A DNA stretch of 9,472 nt. Source: RBG-16-66-20 sp964564865. GTDB taxonomy: Bacteria > Pseudomonadota > Gammaproteobacteria > Burkholderiales > SG8-39. The stretch lies in contig CAZMDA010000099.1 in assembly GCA_964564865.1 (NCBI GenBank), positions 1 through 9,472 on the forward strand, in the 5' to 3' direction. Shown here one piece after another: positions 1 through 6,798 of the stretch. Within the stretch, counting starts at the first letter, position 1. Every line of letters begins with the position of its first letter. The position numbers were made by a program, and so were the translations under genes. Under the pieces are notes generated by a model that saw only the letters and a program-made list of their open reading frames with translations, was not told the DNA's origin and made no database searches.

Positions 1-555
1 GCCCTCCACGAATCCAAGCCCCTGGTCGCCGAAGGCATCGTCGCCCGCGGCCGCGTCAACCTGGACGCGAAGAACAAGGACGGCGAGACCGCGCTGCACG
101 TGGCGATCGAGAAGAACTACAGGGAACTGGCGGCGATGCTGGTGAAGGCGGGCGCGAGCCTGGCGGCGAGGACGAGGAACAGCGAGACGGCGCTGCACTA
201 CGCGGCGATGCACCAGGATCCGTACTACGTGGAGCTGCTGCTGAACGCGAAGGCGGACCCGAAGGTGCGGAACGACGACGGGGAGTCGCCGCTCAAGTGG
301 GCGGTGCTGACGGGGAACTCGGACACCGCGCGCCTGCTGATGCTGGGCGGCTCGGACCTGAAGGTGAAGGACCTGAAGGGGAACACGCTGTTGCACGCGG
401 CCGCCGACGGCGGCTACGAGGAACTGGTGCGGCTGCTGCTGCAGCTGGGGGTGGACCCGAAGGAGCGGAACCGCGAGGGCCGGCTGCCGCTCGACCTCGC
501 GAGGGAGCGCGAGCACAAGGCGGTGGCGGAGCTGCTGGAGAAGCTGAGCCGCTAG
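1..555 (+). CDS. Ankyrin-repeat protein, 5' end missing
   Basis: The frame is open from the first base, so the true start lies outside the window; the first in-window GTG (position 100) falls inside a repeat and is not the start. The visible 184 residues form about five ankyrin repeats of 33 residues plus a C-terminal cap. The repeat signature is clear: DGETALHVAIEKN, SETALHYAAMH, DGESPLKWAVLTGN, KGNTLLHAAADGG and EGRLPLDLARER, each followed by a helix of the type LVRLLLQLGVD. Ankyrin repeats are protein-binding scaffolds; nothing here suggests catalysis. No signal peptide or partner gene can be judged because the N-terminus is missing. The gene ends in TAG 52 bases before the convergent flavin oxidoreductase gene. 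The fold is certain, the binding partner is unknown. Confidence 0.93.
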   Translation, partial: ALHESKPLVAEGIVARGRVNLDAKNKDGETALHVAIEKNYRELAAMLVKAGASLAARTRNSETALHYAAMHQDPYYVELLLNAKADPKVRNDDGESPLKWAVLTGNSDTARLLMLGGSDLKVKDLKGNTLLHAAADGGYEELVRLLLQLGVDPKERNREGRLPLDLAREREHKAVAELLEKLSR

Positions 556-577
556 GGCAGGGCCCGAGGGGGCGCAG

Positions 578-599
578 AATGTTACCGATCGGTAACATT
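578..599. promoter_or_regulatory. Perfect 22-bp palindrome between convergent genes
   Basis: Each half reads AATGTTACCGA, and the whole 22 bp equals its own reverse complement with no spacer. It begins 22 bases after the ankyrin stop and ends 8 bases before the flavin oxidoreductase stop on the other strand. The TTACCGATCGGTAA core resembles sites bound by TetR/AcrR-type dimeric repressors, but no regulator gene is in the window and no promoter is expected in a convergent gap. It could instead fold at both mRNA 3' ends. It lacks the GC-rich stem and long U-tract of a typical intrinsic terminator. The palindrome is seen directly; its function is open. Confidence 0.6.
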
Positions 600-607
600 T
601 GCCCCGG

Positions 608-1612
608 TCAGGCGCCCTGCAACCCGAAGGCCTCCGCCAGCCGCTCGTAGGAGGCCACCCGCGAAGCGTAGTCCCCGGTGATGGTGAGGACCATGATCTC
701 GTCGGCCTGGTACTGCGCCGCCAGTTCCTCCAGCTTCGCCTTGCAGGTGGCGGCGCTGCCGAAGATCAGCCGCGGCCGCTGGCTGCGGATGTGCGCCAGC
801 TCGGGCTCGGTGTAGCGGCGCGCCTCGGCCATCTCCAGGGTGGGCACCGGGGTGTCCAGGTTGTAGGCCATCTCCAGGCGGCGCAGGTCCACCACCTTCG
901 CCATGCGCTCGCCCTCGGCGTCGGTCTCGCCGCAGGACACCGAGCAGCACAGCAGGGTGTGGGGCTGGTCCTCGCGCGCCGAGGGCGTGAAGTGTTCCTT
1001 GAAGTAGCGCATGACGGCGTCGCCGCCCTGGGCGTTGATGAAGTGGGCGAAGGCGAAGCGCAGGCCCAGCTGCGCGGCCAGCACGCCGCTGAAGTCCGAG
1101 GACCCGAGCAGCCACACCTGCGGCGCGCCGGGCCCCTCGGGCTGCAGGCGCACGCGCTTGCTCGGATGGTCGTCGGGCAGGTTGCCGTCCAGGTGCCCGA
1201 CCAGCTCCCACACGCGCTGCGGGAAATCGTCCGCCGTCGGGAACTGCCCGCCGCCCACGGCGCGCGCGGTGCGCTGGTCGCCGCCCGGGGCGCGGCCGAT
1301 GCCGAGGTCCACGCGCCCCGGGTAGAGCGCCTCCAGCATGCGGAACACCTCGGCCACCTTGAAGGCGCTGTAGTAGGGCAGCAGCACGCCCCCTGAGCCG
1401 ATGCGGATGCGCTTCGTCTCCGCGCCCAGGCGCGCGAGCAGCACCTCCGGGCAGGGGTCGGCGAGCGCGGCGATGGCGTGGTGCTCGGCCAGCCAGTAGC
1501 GGTGGAAGCCCAGCTCGTCGGCGCGGCGCGCGAGCGCGAGCGTGGCCTGCAGGGCCTGGGCGGCGCTGTGGCCGTGGATGATGGGGGATTGGTCGAGGAC
1601 GGAGAGTTTCAT
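608..1612 (-). CDS. LLM-class flavin-dependent oxidoreductase (YhbW-like)
   Basis: This 334-residue protein belongs to the bacterial luciferase-like, FMN-dependent TIM-barrel family, in the subgroup of E. coli YhbW (similar length). Subgroup motifs are all present: LDQSPI near residue 6, HRYWLAEHH at 37-45, IGSGGVLLP at 71-79, LYPGRVDLGIGRAPG at 96-110, and a VWLLGSS segment followed by AAQLGLRFAFAHF. Members use reduced flavin to oxidise or reduce small organic substrates; the substrate is unknown here. The start is fixed by an AGAAGG Shine-Dalgarno site 7 bases upstream and by the ATGA overlap with the stop of the upstream MFS gene. The open frame continues further upstream, but that part is the shadow of the MFS gene. 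The gene is second in a two-gene operon with the transporter. Family is sure; substrate cannot be predicted. Confidence 0.93.
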   Translation of the reverse strand: MKLSVLDQSPIIHGHSAAQALQATLALARRADELGFHRYWLAEHHAIAALADPCPEVLLARLGAETKRIRIGSGGVLLPYYSAFKVAEVFRMLEALYPGRVDLGIGRAPGGDQRTARAVGGGQFPTADDFPQRVWELVGHLDGNLPDDHPSKRVRLQPEGPGAPQVWLLGSSDFSGVLAAQLGLRFAFAHFINAQGGDAVMRYFKEHFTPSAREDQPHTLLCCSVSCGETDAEGERMAKVVDLRRLEMAYNLDTPVPTLEMAEARRYTEPELAHIRSQRPRLIFGSAATCKAKLEELAAQYQADEIMVLTITGDYASRVASYERLAEAFGLQGA

Positions 1613-2775
1613 GGGGCAGCCTTCTGGCCAGCGAAGGCCCATTGTCGGGTGAAAGCCACCGCGATGGCGGCGAGGAGGCCCAGCGCGCCGATGGCGTAGA
1701 ACCCGGCGACCAGGCCGAAGTGCTGCGCCACCAGGCCGATGACGAGCGGGGTGCTGAGGTGGGACACGCCCCAGCCGAAGCCGCCCAGCGCCATCGCCGA
1801 GCCGTGCTGCTCGACCGGAACCGCCTCGGCCATGGTGATCTGGAAGTACACCGTCATGAGGCCGGAGCCCGCGCCGACCGCGAACAGCAGGGTGCCAAGC
1901 GGGGCCCAGTGGGTGAACAGCGGCGTGAGCCCCACGCCCAGCGCCACCATCACCCCCGCGACTACTGGCCAGGGGCTGCCGGGCCCGGTGCGGATGAACT
2001 TCGCCATCACCAGGCCCGCGGCGATGCCGCCCACCGCGCGCAGCGTGACCAGCAGCCCGGAGGACTCCTCGCCGTAGCCCAGCGCCTGCAGCAGCAGGGG
2101 ATAGAAGGAAATGGTGAGCGAGAAGGGCAGCGCCGAGAGGTAGGCGCACATCACGGCGTAATACAGGATCCGCATGCGCAGCAGCGGCGCGAAGTGCACG
2201 AACAGCCCCTGCCCGGCCTCGCGCTTGCGCGCCGCCTGGGGCGTCCACCACCCCAACACGGCGGCGAGCAGGCCCATGGCGCCGAGCATCGCCAGCGCGG
2301 CCTGGAAGCCGCCCAGCGCGAGCACGAAGCCCGCCGAGGCGTTGCCGAAGATGTGGCCGACGTTGGTGACCGCGTTCAGCCGCCCGGCCTGCACGCCGCG
2401 GTCCCCGGGCAGATCGGCGGCGATGGCCCAGTTGGCCGGCCAGAACGAGGCCCGCGATAGCACCAGCACCAACTGCGCCGCCATCAGCTCCCAGAAGCCC
2501 TGCGCGAACATGAGTTGCACCGCGGCCACGGTCATGACCAGGGACGAGGCGAGCATCACCCGCTTGCCGCCGAAGCGGTCCACGTAGGCGCCGCCGACGA
2601 GGTTGATCGCGATCTGCGCGATCACCGGCGCCGAGAACAGCGTCCCGATCTCGGCCGGCGACAGCCCCTGGGCGTGCGCGTACAGGGGCACCACCAGCCA
2701 GGTCATCCCCAGGCCGTAGTTCCAGGTGAAGGAGGACAGGAAGTAGGGCAGGTGCGTGCGCGCGGCAGGGGACAT
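1609..2775 (-). CDS. Major facilitator superfamily transporter
   Basis: This 388-residue inner-membrane protein has about twelve hydrophobic segments and the usual MFS length. The loop between helices 2 and 3 carries the family motif A, GGAYVDRFGGKR, at residues 61-72. It is probably a drug/metabolite:proton antiporter or small-molecule permease; the substrate is not readable. The chosen ATG gives MSPAARTHLPYF directly before helix 1. An in-frame ATG at 2829 would add 18 polar residues and overlap the start of the divergent DUF1223 gene, so I prefer 2775. No Shine-Dalgarno sequence precedes it; a GATAAT element lies only 9 bases upstream. The 3' end overlaps the flavin oxidoreductase by four bases (ATGA), which suggests translational coupling and a shared role, perhaps moving a substrate or product of that enzyme. 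Confidence 0.93.
   Translation of the reverse strand: MSPAARTHLPYFLSSFTWNYGLGMTWLVVPLYAHAQGLSPAEIGTLFSAPVIAQIAINLVGGAYVDRFGGKRVMLASSLVMTVAAVQLMFAQGFWELMAAQLVLVLSRASFWPANWAIAADLPGDRGVQAGRLNAVTNVGHIFGNASAGFVLALGGFQAALAMLGAMGLLAAVLGWWTPQAARKREAGQGLFVHFAPLLRMRILYYAVMCAYLSALPFSLTISFYPLLLQALGYGEESSGLLVTLRAVGGIAAGLVMAKFIRTGPGSPWPVVAGVMVALGVGLTPLFTHWAPLGTLLFAVGAGSGLMTVYFQITMAEAVPVEQHGSAMALGGFGWGVSHLSTPLVIGLVAQHFGLVAGFYAIGALGLLAAIAVAFTRQWAFAGQKAAP
1620..1625 (-). promoter_or_regulatory. Shine-Dalgarno site of the flavin oxidoreductase
   Basis: AGAAGG on the minus strand lies inside the last codons of the MFS gene, 7 bases before the ATG at 1612. It fixes the start of the oxidoreductase and fits reinitiation by ribosomes finishing the transporter. 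Confidence 0.7.
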
Positions 2776-2778
2776 GGG

Positions 2779-2798
2779 CCGCCGATTATCGTCGGCGG
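2779..2798 (-). promoter_or_regulatory. -10-like element of the MFS operon inside an inverted repeat
   Basis: On the minus strand GATAAT (2790-2785; five of six matches to TATAAT) lies 9 bases upstream of the MFS ATG. It sits within an inverted repeat with arms CCGCCGA (2779-2785) and TCGGCGG (2792-2798) around a 6-base centre. No good -35 hexamer is visible at 16-18 bases. If this is the promoter, transcription would start almost at the ATG and the repeat would be well placed as an operator. This is inferred from sequence alone. Confidence 0.35.
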
Positions 2799-2827
2799 GC
2801 GTAAGCTGGGGTTCCCAGTTTCGACCC

Positions 2828-3613
2828 ATGGCCATGCGCTTCGCCCTTGCCCTTGTCCTCGCGCTCCTGGGGCTCCCCGCCCAGGCCCAGCCGGGGTCCT
2901 GCTCCGCCCAGTCGCCGGCGGGCACCACGGCGCTGGTGGAGCTGTATACGTCGGAAGGCTGCGATGCCTGCCCGCCGGCGGACCGCTGGCTGGCCTCGCT
3001 GGGCGAGAAGGGCCTCGTCCCGGGCAAGCTGGTCCCGCTCGCCCTGCACGTGGACTACTGGGACTACATCGGCTGGAAGGATCCCTATGCCAAGCCCGAA
3101 TTCACCCTGCGCCAGCGCCTGCACGCGCAGCTGAAGCGCGCGCGCCTGGTCTACACCCCGCAGGTGCTGCTGCAGGGGCAGGATTTCCGGGGCTGGAACA
3201 GCGGCGCCTTCGAGCGGGAACTGGCCCGGATCAACGCCCGGCCGGCGGCGGCCCGCATCGCGCTCGCCATCGCCCCGGGCGGCCCGGGCGCCTTCGAGGT
3301 GGAAACGGTGGCCGAGGTCCTGGACCCGGCGCGCAAGGCGGCCGCGGCCCTCTTCCTGGCCACCTACGAGAGCAGGCTGCGCTCGGATGTCCGGGCCGGG
3401 GAGAACCGGGGCCGGACGCTGGCGCACGATTTCGTGGCCTTCGCGTGGCAGGGGCCCCTGGACCTCGGGGCCGCGGGCAGGCTGCAGGACCGGCGCCGCC
3501 TGCCCCTGCTCCCGATGGCGGTGGCGGCCCATTCCGGAGTGGTCGCTTTCGTGCAGGACCGCGCCACAGGGGAGGTCCTCCAGGCCTTGATGAGGCCGGC
3601 CTGCCCGGGCTGA
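2828..3613 (+). CDS. DUF1223 family exported thioredoxin-fold protein
   Basis: The product has 261 residues from the ATG at 2828, or 259 from the in-frame ATG at 2834. It opens with a short charged start and a hydrophobic stretch ending in LPAQAQ, a typical Sec signal peptide cleaved near residue 20, so the mature protein should be periplasmic. DUF1223 hallmarks are clear: VELYTSEGCDACPPAD with a CxxC pair at residues 45-48, HVDYWDYIGWKDPYA at 74-88, and VYTPQV at 108-113. The family has a thioredoxin-like fold, and the CxxC suggests thiol-disulfide or metal chemistry, but no reaction is established. It is transcribed divergently from the MFS gene across a 52-base gap. No Shine-Dalgarno site is visible before either ATG. 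A small inverted repeat (CTGGG-GTT-CCCAG, 2806-2818) precedes the start. Family call is firm, function unknown. Confidence 0.92.
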   Translation: MAMRFALALVLALLGLPAQAQPGSCSAQSPAGTTALVELYTSEGCDACPPADRWLASLGEKGLVPGKLVPLALHVDYWDYIGWKDPYAKPEFTLRQRLHAQLKRARLVYTPQVLLQGQDFRGWNSGAFERELARINARPAAARIALAIAPGGPGAFEVETVAEVLDPARKAAAALFLATYESRLRSDVRAGENRGRTLAHDFVAFAWQGPLDLGAAGRLQDRRRLPLLPMAVAAHSGVVAFVQDRATGEVLQALMRPACPG

Positions 3614-3651
3614 ATCCCCCCGAGAGTCCTGCGAAGGGTCGTTTTCCCGGG

Positions 3652-3657
3652 TATATT
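3652..3657 (+). promoter_or_regulatory. Candidate -10 box for the DGQHR gene
   Basis: TATATT stands out as an AT-rich hexamer in the 93-base gap after the DUF1223 stop. The region 17 bases upstream (CTGCGA, 3629-3634) matches the -35 consensus only weakly. Transcription from here would give a leader of about 40 bases carrying the Shine-Dalgarno site of the next gene. I see no clear terminator for the DUF1223 gene in the same gap, so read-through is also possible. Confidence 0.4.
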
Positions 3658-3694
3658 CCCCCCCGGCCCGGCCAAAAAAACAGCCCCAAGGGAC

Positions 3695-3699
3695 AGGGA
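3695..3699 (+). promoter_or_regulatory. Shine-Dalgarno site of the DGQHR gene
   Basis: AGGGA is placed 7 bases before the ATG at 3707, with a second purine run (AAGGGA) just upstream at 3688-3693. It supports the chosen start, in contrast to the neighbouring genes that have none. Confidence 0.6.
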
Positions 3700-3706
3700 C
3701 GGCGAC

Positions 3707-4822
3707 ATGCACGCAACCCAGATCCGCCAGAAAGACGGAATCTTCTATTTCGTCAGCTACAAGGCGAAGGATCTCCTCGCCCGGGTCCGGTTCATCAGCC
3801 GGTTCTACGGCGAGGGCGAGGAAATCGCCGCCTCCCGGGTGTCGCAGGACGACGACATCGCCCAGTTCATCTCGCGCATCGAGCGCACCGATTCGGCCTT
3901 CCAGCGCGGCCTGTCGCGCGCCAAGGTGCGCCAGCTCACCAACTTCTACGAGACCGCGGTGTCGCAGCCCGCGATCCCGGGCACGGTGCTGCTGTTCACG
4001 CACGAGAAGCTGCAGTTCCGCGCCAACGGCGACGGCTCGGGCAGCCTGGCCGAGCCCAGCGGCAAGTTCCTGATCATCGACGGCCAGCACCGCCTGGCGG
4101 CGCTGCACTTCTACAACCAGGAGCGGCCGCAGGACGCCGCCACCATCAGCGTGCCCTGCGTCATCTTCGACGGCCGCAGCGAGGACTTCGCCGCGGAGAT
4201 GTTCGTCATCATCAATTCCACCCCGACGCGCATCAACAAGTCGCACCTGATCGACCTGTACGAGCGCGTGTCCTGGGCGGCGCCGGACCGCAAGTTCGCC
4301 GCGCGCCTGGTGGAGAAGCTCTACAGCGAGGGCGACAGCCCGCTGCGCTACCGCATCAACCGCCTCGGCGGCCGCAGCCAGCGCGACAAGTGGGTGCTGC
4401 AGGCGGAGCTGTTCAACGAGATCCACCGCTGGGTGCGCGGCAAGTGGCGCTCCATCCAGCTGGCGGGCGGCAGCTCCAAGGAAGTGCCGCGCTACTACGG
4501 CATGGTGCGCGACTTCTTCAAGGCGGCGAAGAGCGCGTTCGGCGACGCCTGGGGCCGCGACGGCTACATGGTCACCAAGCCGGTCACCATCAAGGCCATG
4601 ATCCGCGTCTGCGCCGACCTCACGCGCGAGGACGGCGACAAGGACGAGGGGCGCCTCGCGCGCTGGGAGCACCGCCTCGGGCCCTGGGCCGAGATGGCGA
4701 AGATGTTCAAGGAGGAAGGCTTCTACGAGCGCTTCCCCGCCAAGGGCGAGGTGGAGCGCGTCGCCCGCGTGCACCGCGACCTGGCGAAGGCCGCGGGCAT
4801 CGAGCCCGGCAAGAAAACCTAG
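3707..4822 (+). CDS. DGQHR-domain protein, DndB/ParB-like, isolated
   Basis: This 371-residue soluble protein carries the diagnostic sequence FLIIDGQHRLAAL, with DGQHR at residues 125-129, and the second family block VIINSTPTRINKSH at 167-180. These define the DGQHR family, which includes DndB of the DNA phosphorothioation (dnd) systems and related proteins of other DNA-modification islands. The DGxHR element corresponds to the nucleotide-binding GxxR motif of the ParB/Srx fold, so nucleotide or DNA binding is the likely activity. The C-terminal half (about 200-371) is charged, rich in Trp, Arg and Lys, and I recognise no named domain in it. No dndA, dndC, dndD, dndE or restriction gene is adjacent: upstream is DUF1223, downstream a convergent CoA-transferase whose stop overlaps this one. 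There is no signal peptide or membrane segment. Family is confident; biological role unknown. Confidence 0.88.
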   Translation: MHATQIRQKDGIFYFVSYKAKDLLARVRFISRFYGEGEEIAASRVSQDDDIAQFISRIERTDSAFQRGLSRAKVRQLTNFYETAVSQPAIPGTVLLFTHEKLQFRANGDGSGSLAEPSGKFLIIDGQHRLAALHFYNQERPQDAATISVPCVIFDGRSEDFAAEMFVIINSTPTRINKSHLIDLYERVSWAAPDRKFAARLVEKLYSEGDSPLRYRINRLGGRSQRDKWVLQAELFNEIHRWVRGKWRSIQLAGGSSKEVPRYYGMVRDFFKAAKSAFGDAWGRDGYMVTKPVTIKAMIRVCADLTREDGDKDEGRLARWEHRLGPWAEMAKMFKEEGFYERFPAKGEVERVARVHRDLAKAAGIEPGKKT

Positions 4823-5976
4823 GCCAGGTCCTTCTCGGAGTAGCCCAGTTCGGCCAGGATGGCGCGCGTGTGCGCGCCCAGCGCGGGCACGGCGTCCATG
4901 CGCGGCTCGAAGCCGTCGAGGTTGAACGGCGGCTTGAGGGCGTCGAAGTTGCCCGACGGGCCGCCCACGGACACGTGCCGCCCGCGCGCCTGCATCTGCG
5001 GATGGTTCCAGAACGAGGGCATGTCGCGCAGCTCGGCGTTGGCGATGTCGGCCTGCTCCAGCCGCCGCACCACTTCCGCCGAATCGATGCCGCCGAACAC
5101 GCGATGGATCTCGGCGTGCATCGCCTCGCGGTTCCGCGCCCGCGCCGGGCCGCTCGCGAAGCGCGGATCCCTGGCCAGCGACGCATCGCCCAGCACCACC
5201 TCGCAGAAGCGCCCGAACTCGCGCTCGTTCTGGATCGAGAGGAACACGCTCTTGCCGTCCCCGGCCGTGAAGGGCCCGTAGGGCACGATGGTGGCGTGGT
5301 AGGCCCCGGAACGCGGCGGCGCCACGCCCCCGCCCATGGTGAAGTGCGCCGGGAAGCCCATCCATTCCCCCAGCGCCTCGAACATGGTGATGTCCAGCGT
5401 CGCCCCGACTCCCTCGCGCTCGCGCCGGAGCAGCGCGGCGAGGATGGAGGAGAAGGCGTACATGCCGGCGGCGATGTCCGCGACCGGGATCCCGGCCTTC
5501 GCGGGCGAATCCGGCGACCCGGTCACCGACAGCAGGCCCGCCTCGCACTGCACCAGCAGGTCGTAGGCCTTCTTCTGCGCGTAGGGACCGGCCGGGCCGT
5601 AGCCGGAGATGCCGCACCAGATGAGCCGCGGGTACTTCGCGCGCAGCTGCGCCGCGCCCAGGCCCAGGCGCTCGGCGGCGCCGGGGGCGAGGTTCTGCAC
5701 GAACACGTCCGCCTTCGCGATCAGGCGGTCCAGGATCTCCGGCGCCTTCGGGTGCTTCACGTCCAGCGCCAGGCTTTCCTTGGAGCGGTTGACCCAGACG
5801 AAGTGCGACGACTGGCCGTTCACCGTGGTGTCGTAGCGGCGCGCGGCGTCACCCACGTCCGGGCGCTCGATCTTGATCACGCGCGCCCCCAGCTCGGCCA
5901 GCTGGCGGGTGCAGAACGGGCCGGCGATGACCTGCTCCAGGCCCACCACGGTGATGCCCTCCAAGGGACGCTTCAT
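4819..5976 (-). CDS. CaiB/BaiF family III CoA-transferase
   Basis: This 385-residue enzyme has the length and motifs of formyl-CoA transferase-type (family III) CoA-transferases. The N-terminal block GLEQVIAGPFCTRQLAELGARVIKIE is family-typical (residues 12-37), as are NRSKESLALD (63-72), PGAAERLGLG (98-107) and SGYGPAGPY (124-132). The expected catalytic aspartate, which forms the acyl anhydride, is D139 in AYDLLVQ. The enzyme moves CoA from a donor such as succinyl-CoA to a carboxylic acid; the acid is not predictable. It is the second gene of an operon, starting 10 bases after the stop of the hydratase gene, with a weak GAAG ribosome site overlapping that stop. Together they suggest breakdown of a carboxylic or dicarboxylic acid. 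Its TAG stop lies on a CTAG shared with the convergent DGQHR gene, leaving no room for a terminator. Confidence 0.93.
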   Translation of the reverse strand: MKRPLEGITVVGLEQVIAGPFCTRQLAELGARVIKIERPDVGDAARRYDTTVNGQSSHFVWVNRSKESLALDVKHPKAPEILDRLIAKADVFVQNLAPGAAERLGLGAAQLRAKYPRLIWCGISGYGPAGPYAQKKAYDLLVQCEAGLLSVTGSPDSPAKAGIPVADIAAGMYAFSSILAALLRREREGVGATLDITMFEALGEWMGFPAHFTMGGGVAPPRSGAYHATIVPYGPFTAGDGKSVFLSIQNEREFGRFCEVVLGDASLARDPRFASGPARARNREAMHAEIHRVFGGIDSAEVVRRLEQADIANAELRDMPSFWNHPQMQARGRHVSVGGPSGNFDALKPPFNLDGFEPRMDAVPALGAHTRAILAELGYSEKDLA

Positions 5977-5986
5977 GCGGGCTGCT

Positions 5987-6790
5987 TCACGTGAAGGCGA
6001 TCTCCATGCCCCGCACCGCGAAGCCGTGCAGGTCGGTGCTCCAGGTCTCGCCCGGCCTCACCGGGTGCGCGTCGGTGATGGTGCCGGTGCTGACGATCTC
6101 GCCCGCGCGCAGCGGCTCGGCGTCGGGCTGGTTCGCCAGCACCTCCATGAAATGCGCGAGCGCCATGAGCGGGCTGTCCAGCACCACCGAGGCGACGCCG
6201 CGGTCGCGCACTTCGCCGTTGCAGCTCAAGGCCACCTTGAGGAAGGGCAGGGCGGCGGCCAGGCCCTGGATGCGCCCGACTTCCACCGGCGTGCCCAGCA
6301 CCAGGTGCCCGTGCAGGCCGTTGTCCGCGGTGCAGTCGGCCAGGGTGAACTTCCACTCCGGGTGGTGGCATTGCACGATCTCGACCGAGTGCGCGATCCA
6401 CTCGATGGCGCCGAGCAGGGCTTCGGGATTGCGCGAGCGCGGTGGCGGCGCTTTCAGCCCGAAGCAGATCTCCGGCTCGATGCGCGGCTGCGCCAGGCCC
6501 GCCAGCGACACCGTGGCGCGGTTGCCCTCGGCGCGGGTCAGGGTCCGGTCGTACACCGTGCCCCAGATGGGCTCGTACACGCCGTAGCGCGGCCAGATCG
6601 AGCGGTTGGTGAAGCCGATCTTGCGCCCCACCGGCCGCCAGCCGGCGGCGAGGCGCCGCGCGTGCAGTTGCCGCGCCGCAACGTAGCCCGAGGCCGGGGT
6701 GAATCCCGGGTCGCGGGCGGTGAAGGGCTCCGCCAGGCCGGCGCGCTCGTGCAATTGGGCGAGTTCGGCTGCGACGGCGGCGGCATCCAT
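5987..6790 (-). CDS. 2-keto-4-pentenoate hydratase-like protein (FAH superfamily)
   Basis: This 267-residue protein matches the MhpD/DmpE hydratase branch of the fumarylacetoacetate hydrolase superfamily in length and motifs. GRKIGFT (55-61) carries the conserved lysine. The metal-binding ExE is in RIEPEICFGL (E105 and E107), and a third acidic ligand is likely E137 in AHSVEIV; this spacing fits the Mg-binding triad of MhpD. DNGLHGHLVLG (156-166) and the terminal GETWSTDLHGF are also family-typical. The usual reaction is hydration of a 2-hydroxypentadienoate-type product of meta-cleavage to a 4-hydroxy-2-oxo acid, but relatives include decarboxylases. No ring-cleaving dioxygenase or aldolase is nearby, so the real substrate is open. 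It is first in an operon with the CoA-transferase and has no Shine-Dalgarno sequence before its ATG. Confidence 0.9.
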   Translation of the reverse strand: MDAAAVAAELAQLHERAGLAEPFTARDPGFTPASGYVAARQLHARRLAAGWRPVGRKIGFTNRSIWPRYGVYEPIWGTVYDRTLTRAEGNRATVSLAGLAQPRIEPEICFGLKAPPPRSRNPEALLGAIEWIAHSVEIVQCHHPEWKFTLADCTADNGLHGHLVLGTPVEVGRIQGLAAALPFLKVALSCNGEVRDRGVASVVLDSPLMALAHFMEVLANQPDAEPLRAGEIVSTGTITDAHPVRPGETWSTDLHGFAVRGMEIAFT

Positions 6791-6798
6791 GGCCGGCC

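Noticed and set aside
1..555. Ankyrin gene as foreign DNA because of AGG arginine codons
   Set aside because: AGG is also used in the DUF1223 and VOC genes, so codon choice does not set this gene apart.
1613..2251. N-terminal extension of the flavin oxidoreductase
   Set aside because: The extension reads in a wrong frame across the MFS gene. The homology begins at the ATG at 1612, which has a good Shine-Dalgarno site.
2776..3027. Upstream extension of the MFS gene
   Set aside because: The extra residues are polar and unlike an MFS N-terminus, and the DNA is antisense to the signal peptide and CxxC region of the DUF1223 gene.
3661..3706. Intrinsic terminator near the run of seven A bases
   Set aside because: Read on the minus strand the T-run is not preceded by a convincing GC hairpin, and no minus-strand gene ends there. 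On the plus strand the run is A, not T.
3707..4822. A complete phosphorothioation or other DNA-modification island around the DGQHR gene
   Set aside because: No cysteine desulfurase, sulfotransferase-like, ATPase, nuclease or methylase gene is present on either side; the neighbours are metabolic and exported proteins.
2786..5617. Minus-strand open frame of 943 codons
   Set aside because: It lies antisense to the DUF1223 and DGQHR genes and out of frame with the CoA-transferase; its composition is that of a shadow frame.
2515..5994. Plus-strand open frame of 1159 codons
   Set aside because: It runs over parts of four well-supported genes on both strands, has Arg/Pro/Gly-rich low-complexity translation and no recognisable domain. 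Long shadow frames are expected in DNA this rich in GC.
5985..5996. Palindrome CTTCACGTGAAG across the hydratase stop
   Set aside because: A 12-bp perfect palindrome is expected about twice by chance in a window of this size, and it lies within coding sequence and the stop codon.
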